A stretch of 52,380 nt of DNA from Pseudomonas fluorescens (GTDB lineage: Bacteria > Pseudomonadota > Gammaproteobacteria > Pseudomonadales > Pseudomonadaceae), in assembly GCF_902497895.1 (NCBI RefSeq), contig NZ_CABVHQ010000043.1, forward strand, positions 1 to 52,380, written 5' to 3'. A program made the translations under genes and the position numbers. Positions 33,879 through 42,171 of the stretch are shown here, one piece after another. The notes beneath the pieces are model-generated. The model was not told the DNA's origin, did not search any database, and worked only from the letters and a program-made list of their open reading frames with translations. Every line of letters starts with the position of its first letter. Position 1 is the first letter of the stretch.

Positions 33879-35387
33879 TCAATCGTCCTCGTGCAACTTG
33901 ATGCCACGGGCGTGCAGCAGGTGCGGGACCAGCAGCACCAGCAGCGTCAGCGCCAGGACCGAGGCCGCAATGGGTTGCGTGACAAACACCAGCCAGTCCC
34001 CCTGGCTGATGGACAAGGCGTTGCGCAGTTGTTTTTCGGCCATCGGGCCGAGCAGCATGCCGACGATCACCGGGGCCACGGGGAAATCGAAACGCCGCAT
34101 CAACACCCCGCCCCAGCCGATCGCCAGCATCAGCAGGAGGTCGAAGGAAGAGTGGCGCATGCCGTACACACCGATGGTGGCAAACACCAGAATGCCGGCA
34201 TTCAGGTATGGCCGGGGGATCTGCAAGAGCTTGACCCACAGGCCCACCAACGGCAGATTCAACACCAGCAGGATGACGTTGCCAATGTACAGCGAGGCCA
34301 CCAGGGTCCAGACCAGTTCGCCCGAGGTCTGGAACAACAGCGGCCCCGGCTGCAGGTTGTAGTTCTGGAACGCCGCCAACAGAATCGCCGCGGTGGCGGA
34401 GGTCGGGATGCCCAGCGTCAGCAGCGGCACCAAAGAGCCTGTTGCGCTCGCGTTGTTGGCGGCTTCGGGGCCGGCCACACCTTCGATGGCGCCTTCACCT
34501 TTGCTGGCTGCAAACTCTTGCGGGTATTTGCTCAGTTTGCGCTCGGTCGAATAGGACAGAAAAGTCGGGATTTCAGCGCCACCGGCCGGAATGGAGCCAA
34601 AGGGAAAACCGATCAGCGTTCCCCGCAACCAGGCGGGAATCGAGCGTTTCCAGTCAGAGCGGGTCATCCACAACGCGGTCAAGCGGTGCCGGCCGGCCGT
34701 CTCTTCTTTCTGATACAGCAGGCTGTACAAGGCCTCCCCGACGGCAAACAACCCGACCGCCACCAGCACCACCTCGATGCCATCGACCAACTCGGGAACA
34801 CCCAAGGTGTAGCGGGCAATGCCCGAGGTCGAGTCCAGGCCGATCAAGCCAATGGTCAAGCCAATCCCCAGCGAGGCAAAACCGCGCAGCATCGAAGCGC
34901 CGAGCACCGCAGACACCGTCGTGAAGGACAGCACCAGAATCGCGAAATACTCCGCGGGACCAAACTTCAGCGCCAGCGTGGCAACCAGGGGCGCGAACAG
35001 GGTCAGCAATACCGTGGCGATGGTCCCGGCCACAAATGATCCTATCGCTGCCGTTGCCAGGGCGGGGCCTGCCCGGCCGTTGCGGGCCATGAGATTGCCT
35101 TCTAGGGCCGTGACCATGGAGGACGATTCCCCTGGGGTATTAAGCAGGATCGAGGTGGTGGAACCGCCGAACTGCGCGCCGTAATAAATCCCGGCAAACA
35201 TGATCAAGGCCCCGGTGGGGTCGACCTTGGCGGTAATGGGCAGCAGCAAGGCCACCGTCAGCGCCGGTCCGATGCCCGGCAAAACACCGATGGCGGTGCC
35301 GAGCAAACAGCCGATAAACCCCCACATCAAATTGATCGGGGTCAGCGCGGCGGAAAAACCGATGGCCAGGTTCGCGAGCGTTTCCAC
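33879..35387 (-). CDS. tctA: tripartite tricarboxylate transporter, large membrane subunit TctA
   Basis: The product has 502 residues with about 12 membrane segments. Family landmarks are LLGTAIGVLPGIGPALTVALLLP near the N-terminus, GIYYGAQFGGSTTSILLNTPG, and LGIPTSATAAILLAAFQNY. TctA is the conducting subunit of a secondary, binding-protein-dependent carboxylate transporter. It follows tctB by 24 nt. The substrate is not fixed by sequence; citrate, other tricarboxylates and aromatic acids are known in the family. Confidence 0.92.
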   Translation of the reverse strand: METLANLAIGFSAALTPINLMWGFIGCLLGTAIGVLPGIGPALTVALLLPITAKVDPTGALIMFAGIYYGAQFGGSTTSILLNTPGESSSMVTALEGNLMARNGRAGPALATAAIGSFVAGTIATVLLTLFAPLVATLALKFGPAEYFAILVLSFTTVSAVLGASMLRGFASLGIGLTIGLIGLDSTSGIARYTLGVPELVDGIEVVLVAVGLFAVGEALYSLLYQKEETAGRHRLTALWMTRSDWKRSIPAWLRGTLIGFPFGSIPAGGAEIPTFLSYSTERKLSKYPQEFAASKGEGAIEGVAGPEAANNASATGSLVPLLTLGIPTSATAAILLAAFQNYNLQPGPLLFQTSGELVWTLVASLYIGNVILLVLNLPLVGLWVKLLQIPRPYLNAGILVFATIGVYGMRHSSFDLLLMLAIGWGGVLMRRFDFPVAPVIVGMLLGPMAEKQLRNALSISQGDWLVFVTQPIAASVLALTLLVLLVPHLLHARGIKLHEDD

Positions 35388-35411
35388 CTTGTTTACCTCC
35401 TTCGGCCCGGG

Positions 35412-35906
35412 TCAGATCCAGGCGTTGACCAAGGGCGGCAGGGAGACCCCTAGCCCGGCGTTGAACAGCCAGTAAATCGGCAGGGTCAAGGCAATGCCGA
35501 TGGCCAGGTCGCGCACCGGACGGCGACTGCCAAAGCCTCGTGCCGAACAGGCAAACAACAGACTGGCCGCCAATACGAACCCGATGAGGTTAATCAGCAA
35601 GGCCACCCCCACCAGACCCGCGGTCACCCAGGCCGCACCGGATTTGCCACCGGGCAGCGCTTTGGCAGTCTCGTCAGTGTGGTCTGCCAGTTCGCGAAAA
35701 CCACCGGTGAGCGCCTGATAACTCAGCAAAACACCCACGACGCCGAGGAACACCGCGACGGCATAGGGATAGACGTGGGCGCCGAGGATGACGAAACCCA
35801 TCTCGGCAGGAAAGCGCAATGCACCGACCGCCAGAACTGCACTGATGACCATCAGACCGACGCCAATTGCCAGCTGTGCCGGCACTATCCTGCCAAGTCC
35901 GGCCAT
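35412..35906 (-). CDS. tctB: tripartite tricarboxylate transporter, small membrane subunit TctB
   Basis: The product has 164 residues from the ATG at 35906, one base after the tctC stop (TGA-T-ATG), a coupled arrangement. The frame extends upstream to 35981 but would overlap tctC. There are four predicted membrane segments (for example LAIGVGLMVISAVLAVGAL and VAVFLGVVGVLLSYQ), as usual for TctB. Confidence 0.9.
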   Translation of the reverse strand: MAGLGRIVPAQLAIGVGLMVISAVLAVGALRFPAEMGFVILGAHVYPYAVAVFLGVVGVLLSYQALTGGFRELADHTDETAKALPGGKSGAAWVTAGLVGVALLINLIGFVLAASLLFACSARGFGSRRPVRDLAIGIALTLPIYWLFNAGLGVSLPPLVNAWI

Positions 35907-35907
35907 A

Positions 35908-36888
35908 TCAAAGCAGCCCGACCTTGACCAGCATCGCCCGTAGCCGCACGTGCTCTTCGTCGACGAATTTGCCGAACTCATCGCCGGTCAGAATGCTCGG
36001 AGACCAGGCATTGGCCTTGACATTGTCTTGCCAGACTTTGCTGTTGGCGGCGGCCAGCACGGCGTCGGTCAGTTCCTTGCGCTGCTCGGGCGTGAGGTCC
36101 GCGGCGCCATAAACGCCACGCCAATTGCCGATCGTCACGTCGTAGCCCTTCTCTTTGAGAGTCGGTGCATCGATGCCTTCCACCCGGTCCGGCGCGCCGA
36201 TGGCGAGTACGCGAAACTGGCCGTTCTTGATGTATTGGCCAAGCTCGGCGTAACCACCGGTGATCACCTTGATCTGGCCCCCCAATACCTGGGCAACCAC
36301 TTCACCCCCGCCCGCGAAGGCGACGTAATTCACCTTGTTGACCGGGACATCCATTTTGCCGGCCAATTCGGCGATGCCGATGTGATCGATCGAACCCTTG
36401 GAGCCACCGCCCCAGGTGACACCGGACGGGTTGGCCTTGAAGTCTTTGAGCAAGTCCTCCAGGGTTTTGTACGGGGACTCCTTGCGTACGGCAAGCACGT
36501 TGTATTCGGTAAAAAGCCGGGCGATCGGCGTCACATTTTTCAAGGTGATTTGCGGCTTGTTCTGTTCCACGGCGGTGACCATGATCGCGCCGACGACGAG
36601 CAGCGCATTCGGGTCGCCCTTGGTGCTGTTGGCAAACTGCGCCAGCCCCAACGTTCCCCCTGCTCCGCCCTTGTTCTCGAAGGTGACGGATTTGGCCACC
36701 TTGGCCTCGATCAAGGCCTTGCCCAGAATCCGTGCGGTCTGGTCATAACCGCCACCCACCGAACCAGGGGCCATGAACTTGACGGTATCCAGCGCAAAGA
36801 CCGGCGTGGCGAGGACGGCTGCGGTAATGGCAGTTGCAATGTAGCGGCTGGATCGACGGAAGCTGGATCGACGGAAAAAGGCGAACAT
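35908..36888 (-). CDS. tctC: tripartite tricarboxylate transporter, periplasmic binding protein TctC
   Basis: The product has 326 residues from the ATG at 36888 (GGGAG 7 nt upstream). A signal peptide ends near residue 32 (ITAAVLATPVFA). The mature protein opens with VKFMAPGSVGGGYDQTARILGKAL and contains FENKGGAGGTLGLAQFA, typical of TctC/Bug proteins. The gene order tctC-tctB-tctA is normal. No tctDE two-component genes are adjacent, so control is not obvious. Confidence 0.92.
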   Translation of the reverse strand: MFAFFRRSSFRRSSRYIATAITAAVLATPVFALDTVKFMAPGSVGGGYDQTARILGKALIEAKVAKSVTFENKGGAGGTLGLAQFANSTKGDPNALLVVGAIMVTAVEQNKPQITLKNVTPIARLFTEYNVLAVRKESPYKTLEDLLKDFKANPSGVTWGGGSKGSIDHIGIAELAGKMDVPVNKVNYVAFAGGGEVVAQVLGGQIKVITGGYAELGQYIKNGQFRVLAIGAPDRVEGIDAPTLKEKGYDVTIGNWRGVYGAADLTPEQRKELTDAVLAAANSKVWQDNVKANAWSPSILTGDEFGKFVDEEHVRLRAMLVKVGLL

Positions 36889-37346
36889 GAGTTGTCTCCC
36901 GATAGCAGTGTTCTGTGGCGCCGGATGCGTTGCGATCCGGGAGCAAACCCTGCTCATTGAACATGCGTCTGGGAATAAGCGTAGGCCATAGTTCTGTTTG
37001 TTGACGTCCGGGAAAGGATCGCACCTGTCACGCCGCGTCCCGCTTGCCGGCGATGGTACCCATGGGGTTTTCGTGATCTAGCTATTTGCAGCCCTTACGC
37101 ACATTCCTCGTAGCCCCTGCCGAAGGCTGCGTTCGGCTGCGCAGCAGTCGTAAAGTCAAGCGCCTCGGTATTCCCGACACACCGTGGAAGCAGGATTTAC
37201 GACTGCTGCGGTCGAGCGCGACCCCGGTCCGAGCGCAGGCTTCGCCAGCTGCTACGGAGCCCCAGTTTCAGCGCGGTTATTCCGGTTTTAGCGGGTGCTG
37301 GCAAAAAACGGTCGAAGCCGCGGGTCTCGGATTCAAGCCGACCCTT
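36889..37346. other. intergenic stretch with REPIN-like repeat
   Basis: These 458 bases between the tctC start and the molbindin stop contain no supported gene. The main content is the inverted repeat at 37110-37255. The promoter of tctC must lie in 36889-37100, but no confident elements are seen. Confidence 0.5.
37110..37255. repeat. REPIN-like inverted repeat, second arm disrupted
   Basis: The left arm GTAGCCCCTGCCGAAGGCTG and right arm CAGGCTTCGCCAGCTGCTAC face each other as in the copies at 22627 and 32805. Here the inner part of the right arm is replaced by a GC-rich stretch (37211-37232) that is itself partly palindromic (GGTCGAGCGCGACC). This looks like a secondary insertion or mutation. 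Confidence 0.75.
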
Positions 37347-37562
37347 TCAGAGCTTGGCGATCGAGACCTCGGTGGATTTGACGAAGGCGATGACCTCGCT
37401 GCCGACTTTCAAATCAAGATCTCGCACTGAACGGGTGGTGATGACCGAGGTGACGATTCCGGAAGCGGTTTGCACCTCGATTTCAGAGACCACCGCGCCC
37501 TCCAGTATTTCCCTGACGACACCCTTGAACTGGTTGCGGACGTTGATCGCTTTGATGGTCAT
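37347..37562 (-). CDS. molbindin, single TOBE domain molybdate/tungstate-binding protein
   Basis: The product has 71 residues, the length of a mono-Mop protein. INVRNQFKGVVREILEGAVVSEIEVQ and SEVIAFVKSTEVSIAK are classic Mop/TOBE sequences. These proteins oligomerise and store molybdate in the cytoplasm. No mod transporter genes are adjacent. The upstream region (37620-37680) is very AT-rich and could contain its promoter. Confidence 0.9.
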   Translation of the reverse strand: MTIKAINVRNQFKGVVREILEGAVVSEIEVQTASGIVTSVITTRSVRDLDLKVGSEVIAFVKSTEVSIAKL

Positions 37563-37848
37563 GATGAGGCTTCCTGTCTGTTGTTGGGCAAGTCCGCACT
37601 GCTGTGCAGGTCTTCAAGGTGCACCTTATGCACCAACAACAAAAGGAATATATAATGATTTTGTTATATCTATATAGAATATAAGATTTACCGTAGGAGC
37701 TGCCGCAGACTGCGATCTTTTGATCTTGCTCCTGGGGCCATTTCCGAAACCGCCAAAAGATCGCAGCCTGCGGCAGCTCCTACAGTGGGATTGGGTACAT
37801 CCGTGGGAGACAGGCCACCATCGCGAGCAGGCTCGCTCCCCCAGTTGC
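37563..37848. other. intergenic stretch with REP hairpin
   Basis: An AT-rich segment (37635-37690) lies upstream of the molbindin gene. It is followed by the GTAGGAGCTGCCG hairpin (37693-37783) and a short CATCGCGAGCAGGCTCGCTCCC palindrome (about 37819-37840). No gene is seen. The region upstream of the catabolic operon begins about here. Confidence 0.5.
37693..37783. repeat. REP hairpin (GTAGGAGCTGCCG family)
   Basis: GTAGGAGCTGCCGCAGACTG... faces ...CAGCCTGCGGCAGCTCCTAC, with inner CGATCTTTTGATC and AAAAGATCG arms. The pairing is near-perfect over about 28 bp. It is the same family as the elements at 24450-24917 and 52148-52361. Confidence 0.85.
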
Positions 37849-37864
37849 GTTTCATATGTAAAAC
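37849..37864. promoter_or_regulatory. operator-like palindrome 1 (IclR type)
   Basis: GTTTCATATGTAAAAC is an imperfect dyad (6 of 8 pairs). It resembles palindrome 2 at 37973-37990, sharing GTTTC and AAAC ends around an ATAT centre. It lies about 260 bp upstream of the first gene of the operon that encodes an IclR regulator. Confidence 0.4.
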
Positions 37865-37972
37865 AAATCCGCCATTTCCCCCCGTATGACGTTACTTCCA
37901 AAAGCGTCGCCTTCGCGCCACTTCCCACGCCACGCGCATTGAATGTGCAATTTCGTGCCATATAAGAAACCT

Positions 37973-37990
37973 TGTTTCGTATATGAAACA
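37973..37990. promoter_or_regulatory. operator-like palindrome 2 (IclR type)
   Basis: TGTTTCGTATATGAAACA has perfect 6-bp arms TGTTTC/GAAACA (8 of 9 pairs overall). The size and symmetry suit an IclR-family dimer site, and the operon's own IclR gene is the obvious candidate. Assignment is from position and symmetry only. Confidence 0.5.
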
Positions 37991-38065
37991 GCCGAAAAAC
38001 ATCTAACTATTCGTAACCTATTAATAAACAAGAACTTTTCAACAAAATGCGTACTGTTGCTTCGG

Positions 38066-38082
38066 CTGGCATTGTTCATGCA
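38066..38082 (+). promoter_or_regulatory. candidate sigma-54 (-24/-12) promoter
   Basis: CTGGCATTGTTCATGCA keeps the invariant GG and GC with exactly 10 bp between them, plus the flanking CTGGCA and TGC-A of the YTGGCACGrNNNTTGCW consensus. It predicts transcription starting about 30 bp before the ATG at 38126. If real, an enhancer-binding activator is needed in addition to the IclR regulator. The evidence is sequence match and position only. Confidence 0.4.
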
Positions 38083-38125
38083 CTAACCGGCGTATCACCT
38101 ATAAAACAGACCAGAGACCCTTCCC

Positions 38126-38977
38126 ATGGCTGTGAACGAGATGTACGCCCTCGCCCCTCAATGGAATAAACCCGCTCCCAAGGCGGACCAGGAGCCGACT
38201 GAAATTGAGTTCCGCAACGTCGGCAAATGTTTCCCGGCCAAAGGAAAGTCCGAAGCACCGTTCGCCATCCGCGAGGTGAACTTCAAGATTCGCCGCGGTG
38301 AAGTGGTGTCGATCATCGGCCCTTCCGGTTGCGGCAAAAGCACCATTCTCAACATGGGTTCCGGCCTGTATAGACCTACCGAAGGCGAAGTCTTCGTCGG
38401 CGGTGAAGCGGTCACCGGTCCGGTCCGTCAGGTCGCCTTCATGTTGCAGAAAGACCTGCTGATGCCATGGCGCAGCATCCGTCGCAACGTCGAGCTGGGC
38501 CTGGAAATTCAAGGTGTACCAGCCGCCACCCGTCAGGCGGTGGCCAAGGATCTGCTCGACCGTTGTCACCTGCAAGGCTTTGCCGACCACTACCCCTTCC
38601 AGCTGTCGGGTGGCATGCGTCAGCGCGCCGCCCTGGCCCGCACCCTGGCCATCGACCCTCAAGTGTTGTTCCTCGACGAGCCGTTCTCGGCCCTCGACGC
38701 GCAGACCAAGATGATCCTGCAGCAGGACATGGCACGGATGCTGTTCGATGAAAAGAAAACCGCCCTGTTCATTACCCACGACCTGATCGAAGCCATCGCC
38801 ATGTCCGATCGGCTGCTGGTCATGAGCGCCCGGCCCGGCACCATCATCGAAGAAATCAGCATTGATCTGCCGTTTCGCGACAACCCGCTGGAGCGCCGCA
38901 AGCTGCCGCAAATCGGCCCCTTGGTCGGTCGCCTGATGGAACTGCTGCAAGTCGGTGAAGACACCGAACTGCATTGA
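38126..38977 (+). CDS. ABC importer ATPase (nitrate/sulfonate/taurine family)
   Basis: The product has 283 residues of the SsuB/TauB/NrtD class. Walker A is GPSGCGKST (residues about 72-80), the Q-loop is in MLQKDLLMPWRS, the signature is LSGGMRQRAALARTLA, Walker B is VLFLDEPFSALD, and the switch His is in FITHDLIEA. An N-terminal extension of about 30 residues precedes the usual domain. It is the first gene of the catabolic operon and imports its substrate with the two following genes. Confidence 0.92.
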   Translation: MAVNEMYALAPQWNKPAPKADQEPTEIEFRNVGKCFPAKGKSEAPFAIREVNFKIRRGEVVSIIGPSGCGKSTILNMGSGLYRPTEGEVFVGGEAVTGPVRQVAFMLQKDLLMPWRSIRRNVELGLEIQGVPAATRQAVAKDLLDRCHLQGFADHYPFQLSGGMRQRAALARTLAIDPQVLFLDEPFSALDAQTKMILQQDMARMLFDEKKTALFITHDLIEAIAMSDRLLVMSARPGTIIEEISIDLPFRDNPLERRKLPQIGPLVGRLMELLQVGEDTELH

Positions 38978-39016
38978 TCAACACCTTCGCGGCCACCCAC
39001 CGATTCAGGAGTACGC

Positions 39017-40021
39017 ATGTTCAAGTCTCTGTTTCAACGCTTCAACCAGGCCAGCGGCATCGCCCTCGGTCTGGGGTTGGCATGCGCCGCCCAGGCGCAG
39101 CCGACCGATGTGACCTACTTGTTGCCGGCCCCCCCGAACTTGCCAGCGTTCGCCCCCTGGATCATCGCTCAGGAGAAGGGCTATTACGCCGCGCAGAACC
39201 TGAACATGACCTTCATTGCCGCCAAAGGTGGCGTGGATGTGGCGAAACAGATCGGTGCCGGTAACGCCCTGCTCGGCGGCGCCCTTGGCGATACCCCGAT
39301 TGTGGTGCGGGCCAACGGTATTCCGGTGCGCGCCGTGGCCGTGCTGGGTGCTGGCGGGGTGACCATGATTGCCACCCATGCCGCGCAAAACATCAATTCC
39401 ATCACCGACCTCAAGGGCAAGACCCTGACGGTGATGTCCTACTCGGACACCACCTACTACGCCCTGCTCGCCTCCTTGCGCAAAGCCGGTCTGAGCAAGA
39501 ATGACCTGAACATTCAGGCCGCTGGCCCCGCCGGCGTCTGGCAACTGTTCTCGGCCAACAAGGCCCAGGCCATGGCCAGTGTGCCGGACTGGGTGGTCAA
39601 TGCCGAAGAAGCCGGGGTGAAGATCAAGTTGATCCCGCAAGCAGAGATTTTCGACAGCATGGCCCAGGCAATCCTGGCTTCCGACGACGCCATCAAAAAC
39701 CAGCCGCAGGTGGTTCGCGGGGTGGTCCAGGCCACCTTGCAAGGCATGCGCGACATCATCCAGGACCCGCGTGCCGCCGCCGTGACCTTCGCCAAGGCGG
39801 TTCCGGCGTATGCCGGCAAGGAAGACTCGCTGGAGAAGGTCTTCAAGCTCTACGTCGAACACGTCTATGCCAACCAGAGCGTACTCGGCCGAATCGATCC
39901 GGCGCGTCTGGACAAGGTTCGGCAGTTCTATGTCAGCGAAGGCATCGTCACCCAGGAGCCGAAGCTCGACGACCTGTACACCAACCAGTTCATCGACACC
40001 CAAACAACAGCCGCTCAATAA
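39017..40021 (+). CDS. ABC substrate-binding protein, NMT1/SsuA-like
   Basis: The product has 334 residues with a signal peptide to about residue 26 (LGLGLACAAQA-QP). The mature protein is of the NMT1/THI5-like class: FAPWIIAQEKGYYAAQNLNM, KGGVDVAKQIGAGNALLGGAL. The start has AGGAG 6 nt upstream. Family ligands include sulfonates, aromatic carboxylates and pyrimidines, so the ligand here is open. It determines the substrate of the operon. Confidence 0.9.
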   Translation: MFKSLFQRFNQASGIALGLGLACAAQAQPTDVTYLLPAPPNLPAFAPWIIAQEKGYYAAQNLNMTFIAAKGGVDVAKQIGAGNALLGGALGDTPIVVRANGIPVRAVAVLGAGGVTMIATHAAQNINSITDLKGKTLTVMSYSDTTYYALLASLRKAGLSKNDLNIQAAGPAGVWQLFSANKAQAMASVPDWVVNAEEAGVKIKLIPQAEIFDSMAQAILASDDAIKNQPQVVRGVVQATLQGMRDIIQDPRAAAVTFAKAVPAYAGKEDSLEKVFKLYVEHVYANQSVLGRIDPARLDKVRQFYVSEGIVTQEPKLDDLYTNQFIDTQTTAAQ

Positions 40022-40049
40022 CGGCCAGTGACAACAAGGTACCGACACG

Positions 40050-40826
40050 ATGAAAAGCCTGAATAACTCCATGCTCGGCAGCGTCGCCCTGCTGATCCTG
40101 TTCCTGGTGCTCTGGCAATGGGGCCCGGGACTGCTCGGCATGCCCGAATTCGTCATGCCGCAACTGAGCCGCGTGGCCCAGGAAGGCGTAGTGATGTGGC
40201 AAACCGGCGGCCTGCTGCAACACACCCTGATCACCGCGCTGGAAATCATCGTCGGCTTCGGCCTCGGAGCCCTGCTGGGCGTAGCAATCGGCGTTTCGCT
40301 GGGGCTTTCGCCCGCGGCCGAAGCCATGCTTTCACCGTACATCCTGGCCCTGCAAATCGCCCCGAAAGTCGCCTTCGCTCCACTGTTTGTGATGTGGCTT
40401 GGCTACACCATCTACCCGAAGATCCTGATCGCCATCCTGATCGTGTTCTTCCCGGTGATGATCAACGTACTGTCGGCGATTCGCACCGTGGACCCGGACA
40501 TGATCAACCTGGTGCGGACCATGAATGCCAGCCGCTGGCAAATCTTCCGCCTGGTGGAGTTTCCGTCGGCCATGGCCGCGCTGTTCTCCGGCCTGCGGAT
40601 TGCCTCGACCCTGGCAGTGATCGGCGTCACCGTCGGTGAACTGGTGGGCGGCAATCAGGGCCTGGGCTTCCTGCTGGTCGATGCCGAAGGTCAGGGCAAT
40701 ACCGCTGGCGTGTTCGTCGCCATCGTCATGCTCACGCTGATCGGGGTACTCGCCTACGGTGCGGTGGTCTGGAGCGAGAAACGCGTCCTGCACTACATGC
40801 CCAAAGCCATGCTGAGTACCCAATGA
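40050..40826 (+). CDS. ABC importer permease (SsuC/TauC family)
   Basis: The product has 258 residues with six membrane segments and the EAA loop near VRTMNASRWQIFRLVEFPSAMAALFSGLRI. It forms the inner-membrane channel with the ATPase and binding protein. Its stop overlaps the start of the next gene by 4 nt (ATGA). Confidence 0.92.
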   Translation: MKSLNNSMLGSVALLILFLVLWQWGPGLLGMPEFVMPQLSRVAQEGVVMWQTGGLLQHTLITALEIIVGFGLGALLGVAIGVSLGLSPAAEAMLSPYILALQIAPKVAFAPLFVMWLGYTIYPKILIAILIVFFPVMINVLSAIRTVDPDMINLVRTMNASRWQIFRLVEFPSAMAALFSGLRIASTLAVIGVTVGELVGGNQGLGFLLVDAEGQGNTAGVFVAIVMLTLIGVLAYGAVVWSEKRVLHYMPKAMLSTQ

Positions 40827-41590
40827 TGACGACCCTCAATCGTTTGCTCGAAGGCCGCCGGGTGCTGGTCACCGGTGGCGCTCGCGGCCTGGGTTACGCC
40901 TTTGCCCAAGCCATCGGCCGCGCTGGCGCCCAGGTGGTGATCGCCGACATTCTCGCCGAACGCGTCCAGCAATCGGCCGCTGAACTGGTCGCCGAAGGCC
41001 TGACCGTGCATGGCGTGAGCGTCGATCTGGCGCAACCTGATTCGATCGACGCCTGCATCGCTGAAACCACCCGACTGCTCGGCGGGCTCGACGGTCTGGT
41101 GAACAACGCCTCGATCACCAACTCCGGCGGCAAGAGCTGCGAAGAACTGAGCCTCGACACCTGGGACCAGGTCATGCAGGTCAACGTGCGCGGCACCTGG
41201 CTGATGACCCGGGGTTGTCTGCCGGCCCTGCGCGCCAGCGGCCAGGGCGCCATCGTCAACCTGGCTTCCGACACGCCGCTGTGGGGCGCGCCGAACCTGC
41301 TGGCCTACGTCGCGAGCAAGGGCGCAATCATCGCCATGACCCGCAGCCTGGCTCGCGAGCTGGGCAACGACAACATCACGGTCAACGCCATCGCGCCCGG
41401 CCTGGTGCTGGTCGAGGCCACCGCCTACGTGCCCGAAGCACGTCACCGTTTATACAACGAGCAGCGGGCCATTCAACGCCCGCAACTGCCCGAGGACGTC
41501 AGCGGCGCCGTGCTGTTCGCGCTGTCCGACCTTGCCCGCTTCATCACTGGACAAACCTTGCCGGTCAACGGCGGGTTCGTCATGCCTTGA
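40823..41590 (+). CDS. short-chain dehydrogenase/reductase (complete catalytic site)
   Basis: The product has 255 residues, a classical SDR. The cofactor motif is TGGARGLG (residues about 18-25), NNAS is present, the catalytic Ser lies in NLASD, and Tyr/Lys are in YVASK. The Asp after beta-2 (ADI) suggests NAD preference. Two ATG codons open the gene. It probably oxidises or reduces a hydroxyl group on an intermediate. It is translationally coupled to the permease gene. Confidence 0.9.
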   Translation: MMTTLNRLLEGRRVLVTGGARGLGYAFAQAIGRAGAQVVIADILAERVQQSAAELVAEGLTVHGVSVDLAQPDSIDACIAETTRLLGGLDGLVNNASITNSGGKSCEELSLDTWDQVMQVNVRGTWLMTRGCLPALRASGQGAIVNLASDTPLWGAPNLLAYVASKGAIIAMTRSLARELGNDNITVNAIAPGLVLVEATAYVPEARHRLYNEQRAIQRPQLPEDVSGAVLFALSDLARFITGQTLPVNGGFVMP

Positions 41591-41603
41591 TTTGGAGACT
41601 GCC

Positions 41604-42167
41604 ATGACCGATCTATCCGCACACTCATCTGCACACTCATCTTCACAGCAGGACACCCCGAAAAGCTGGGAACAGCCGGCCGGCAGCAATCTCGAAAGCT
41701 GGATGAACACCCGCATCGCCCGCTACGAGACGCGCAAATACGACTGGAACGCGCTGAAATTCCAGGCCGACTACGACCCGAAATTCCGTCGTGCGCAAAT
41801 GCGCTACATCGGCACCGGCGGCACCGGCGTGAGCAACGACATGAACACCATCCCGTCGGAGAACTTCACCTTCTCCACCATGGTGATTCCCGCCGGTCAC
41901 GAAGGCCCGCCGCACCTGCACACCGACGTCGAGGAAGTGTTCTTCGTTCTGCGCGGCAAACTCAAAGTGGTGATCGAGAAGGACGGCGAGCGCTTCGAAA
42001 CCATCCTCACCGACCGCGACGTGATTTCCGTGCCGCCGGGGGTGTACCGCGAAGAGATCAACATCGGCGATGAAGACGCGCTGATGTGCGTGATGCTCGG
42101 CGCGAAAAAACCCCTGACCCCGACCTACCCGCCAGAACACCCTCTGGCCTCGATCAAGCGCGGATAA
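41604..42167 (+). CDS. cupin-domain protein
   Basis: The product has 187 residues from the ATG at 41604 (GGAG 9 nt upstream). Cupin motif 1 is GPPHLHTDVEEVFFVLRG, with two His and a Glu. In motif 2 (VPPGVYREEIN) the usual His is Arg, so the metal site is incomplete or non-standard. The N-terminus has a small Ser/Ala/His duplication (SAHSSAHSS). Cupins in such operons serve as dioxygenases, isomerases or binding proteins; the role here is open. Confidence 0.85.
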   Translation: MTDLSAHSSAHSSSQQDTPKSWEQPAGSNLESWMNTRIARYETRKYDWNALKFQADYDPKFRRAQMRYIGTGGTGVSNDMNTIPSENFTFSTMVIPAGHEGPPHLHTDVEEVFFVLRGKLKVVIEKDGERFETILTDRDVISVPPGVYREEINIGDEDALMCVMLGAKKPLTPTYPPEHPLASIKRG

Positions 42168-42171
42168 GCCC

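Noticed and set aside
39514..39846. 110-codon minus-strand frame inside the NMT1-type binding-protein gene
   Set aside because: It is fully inside a well-supported gene, antisense, with no motifs.
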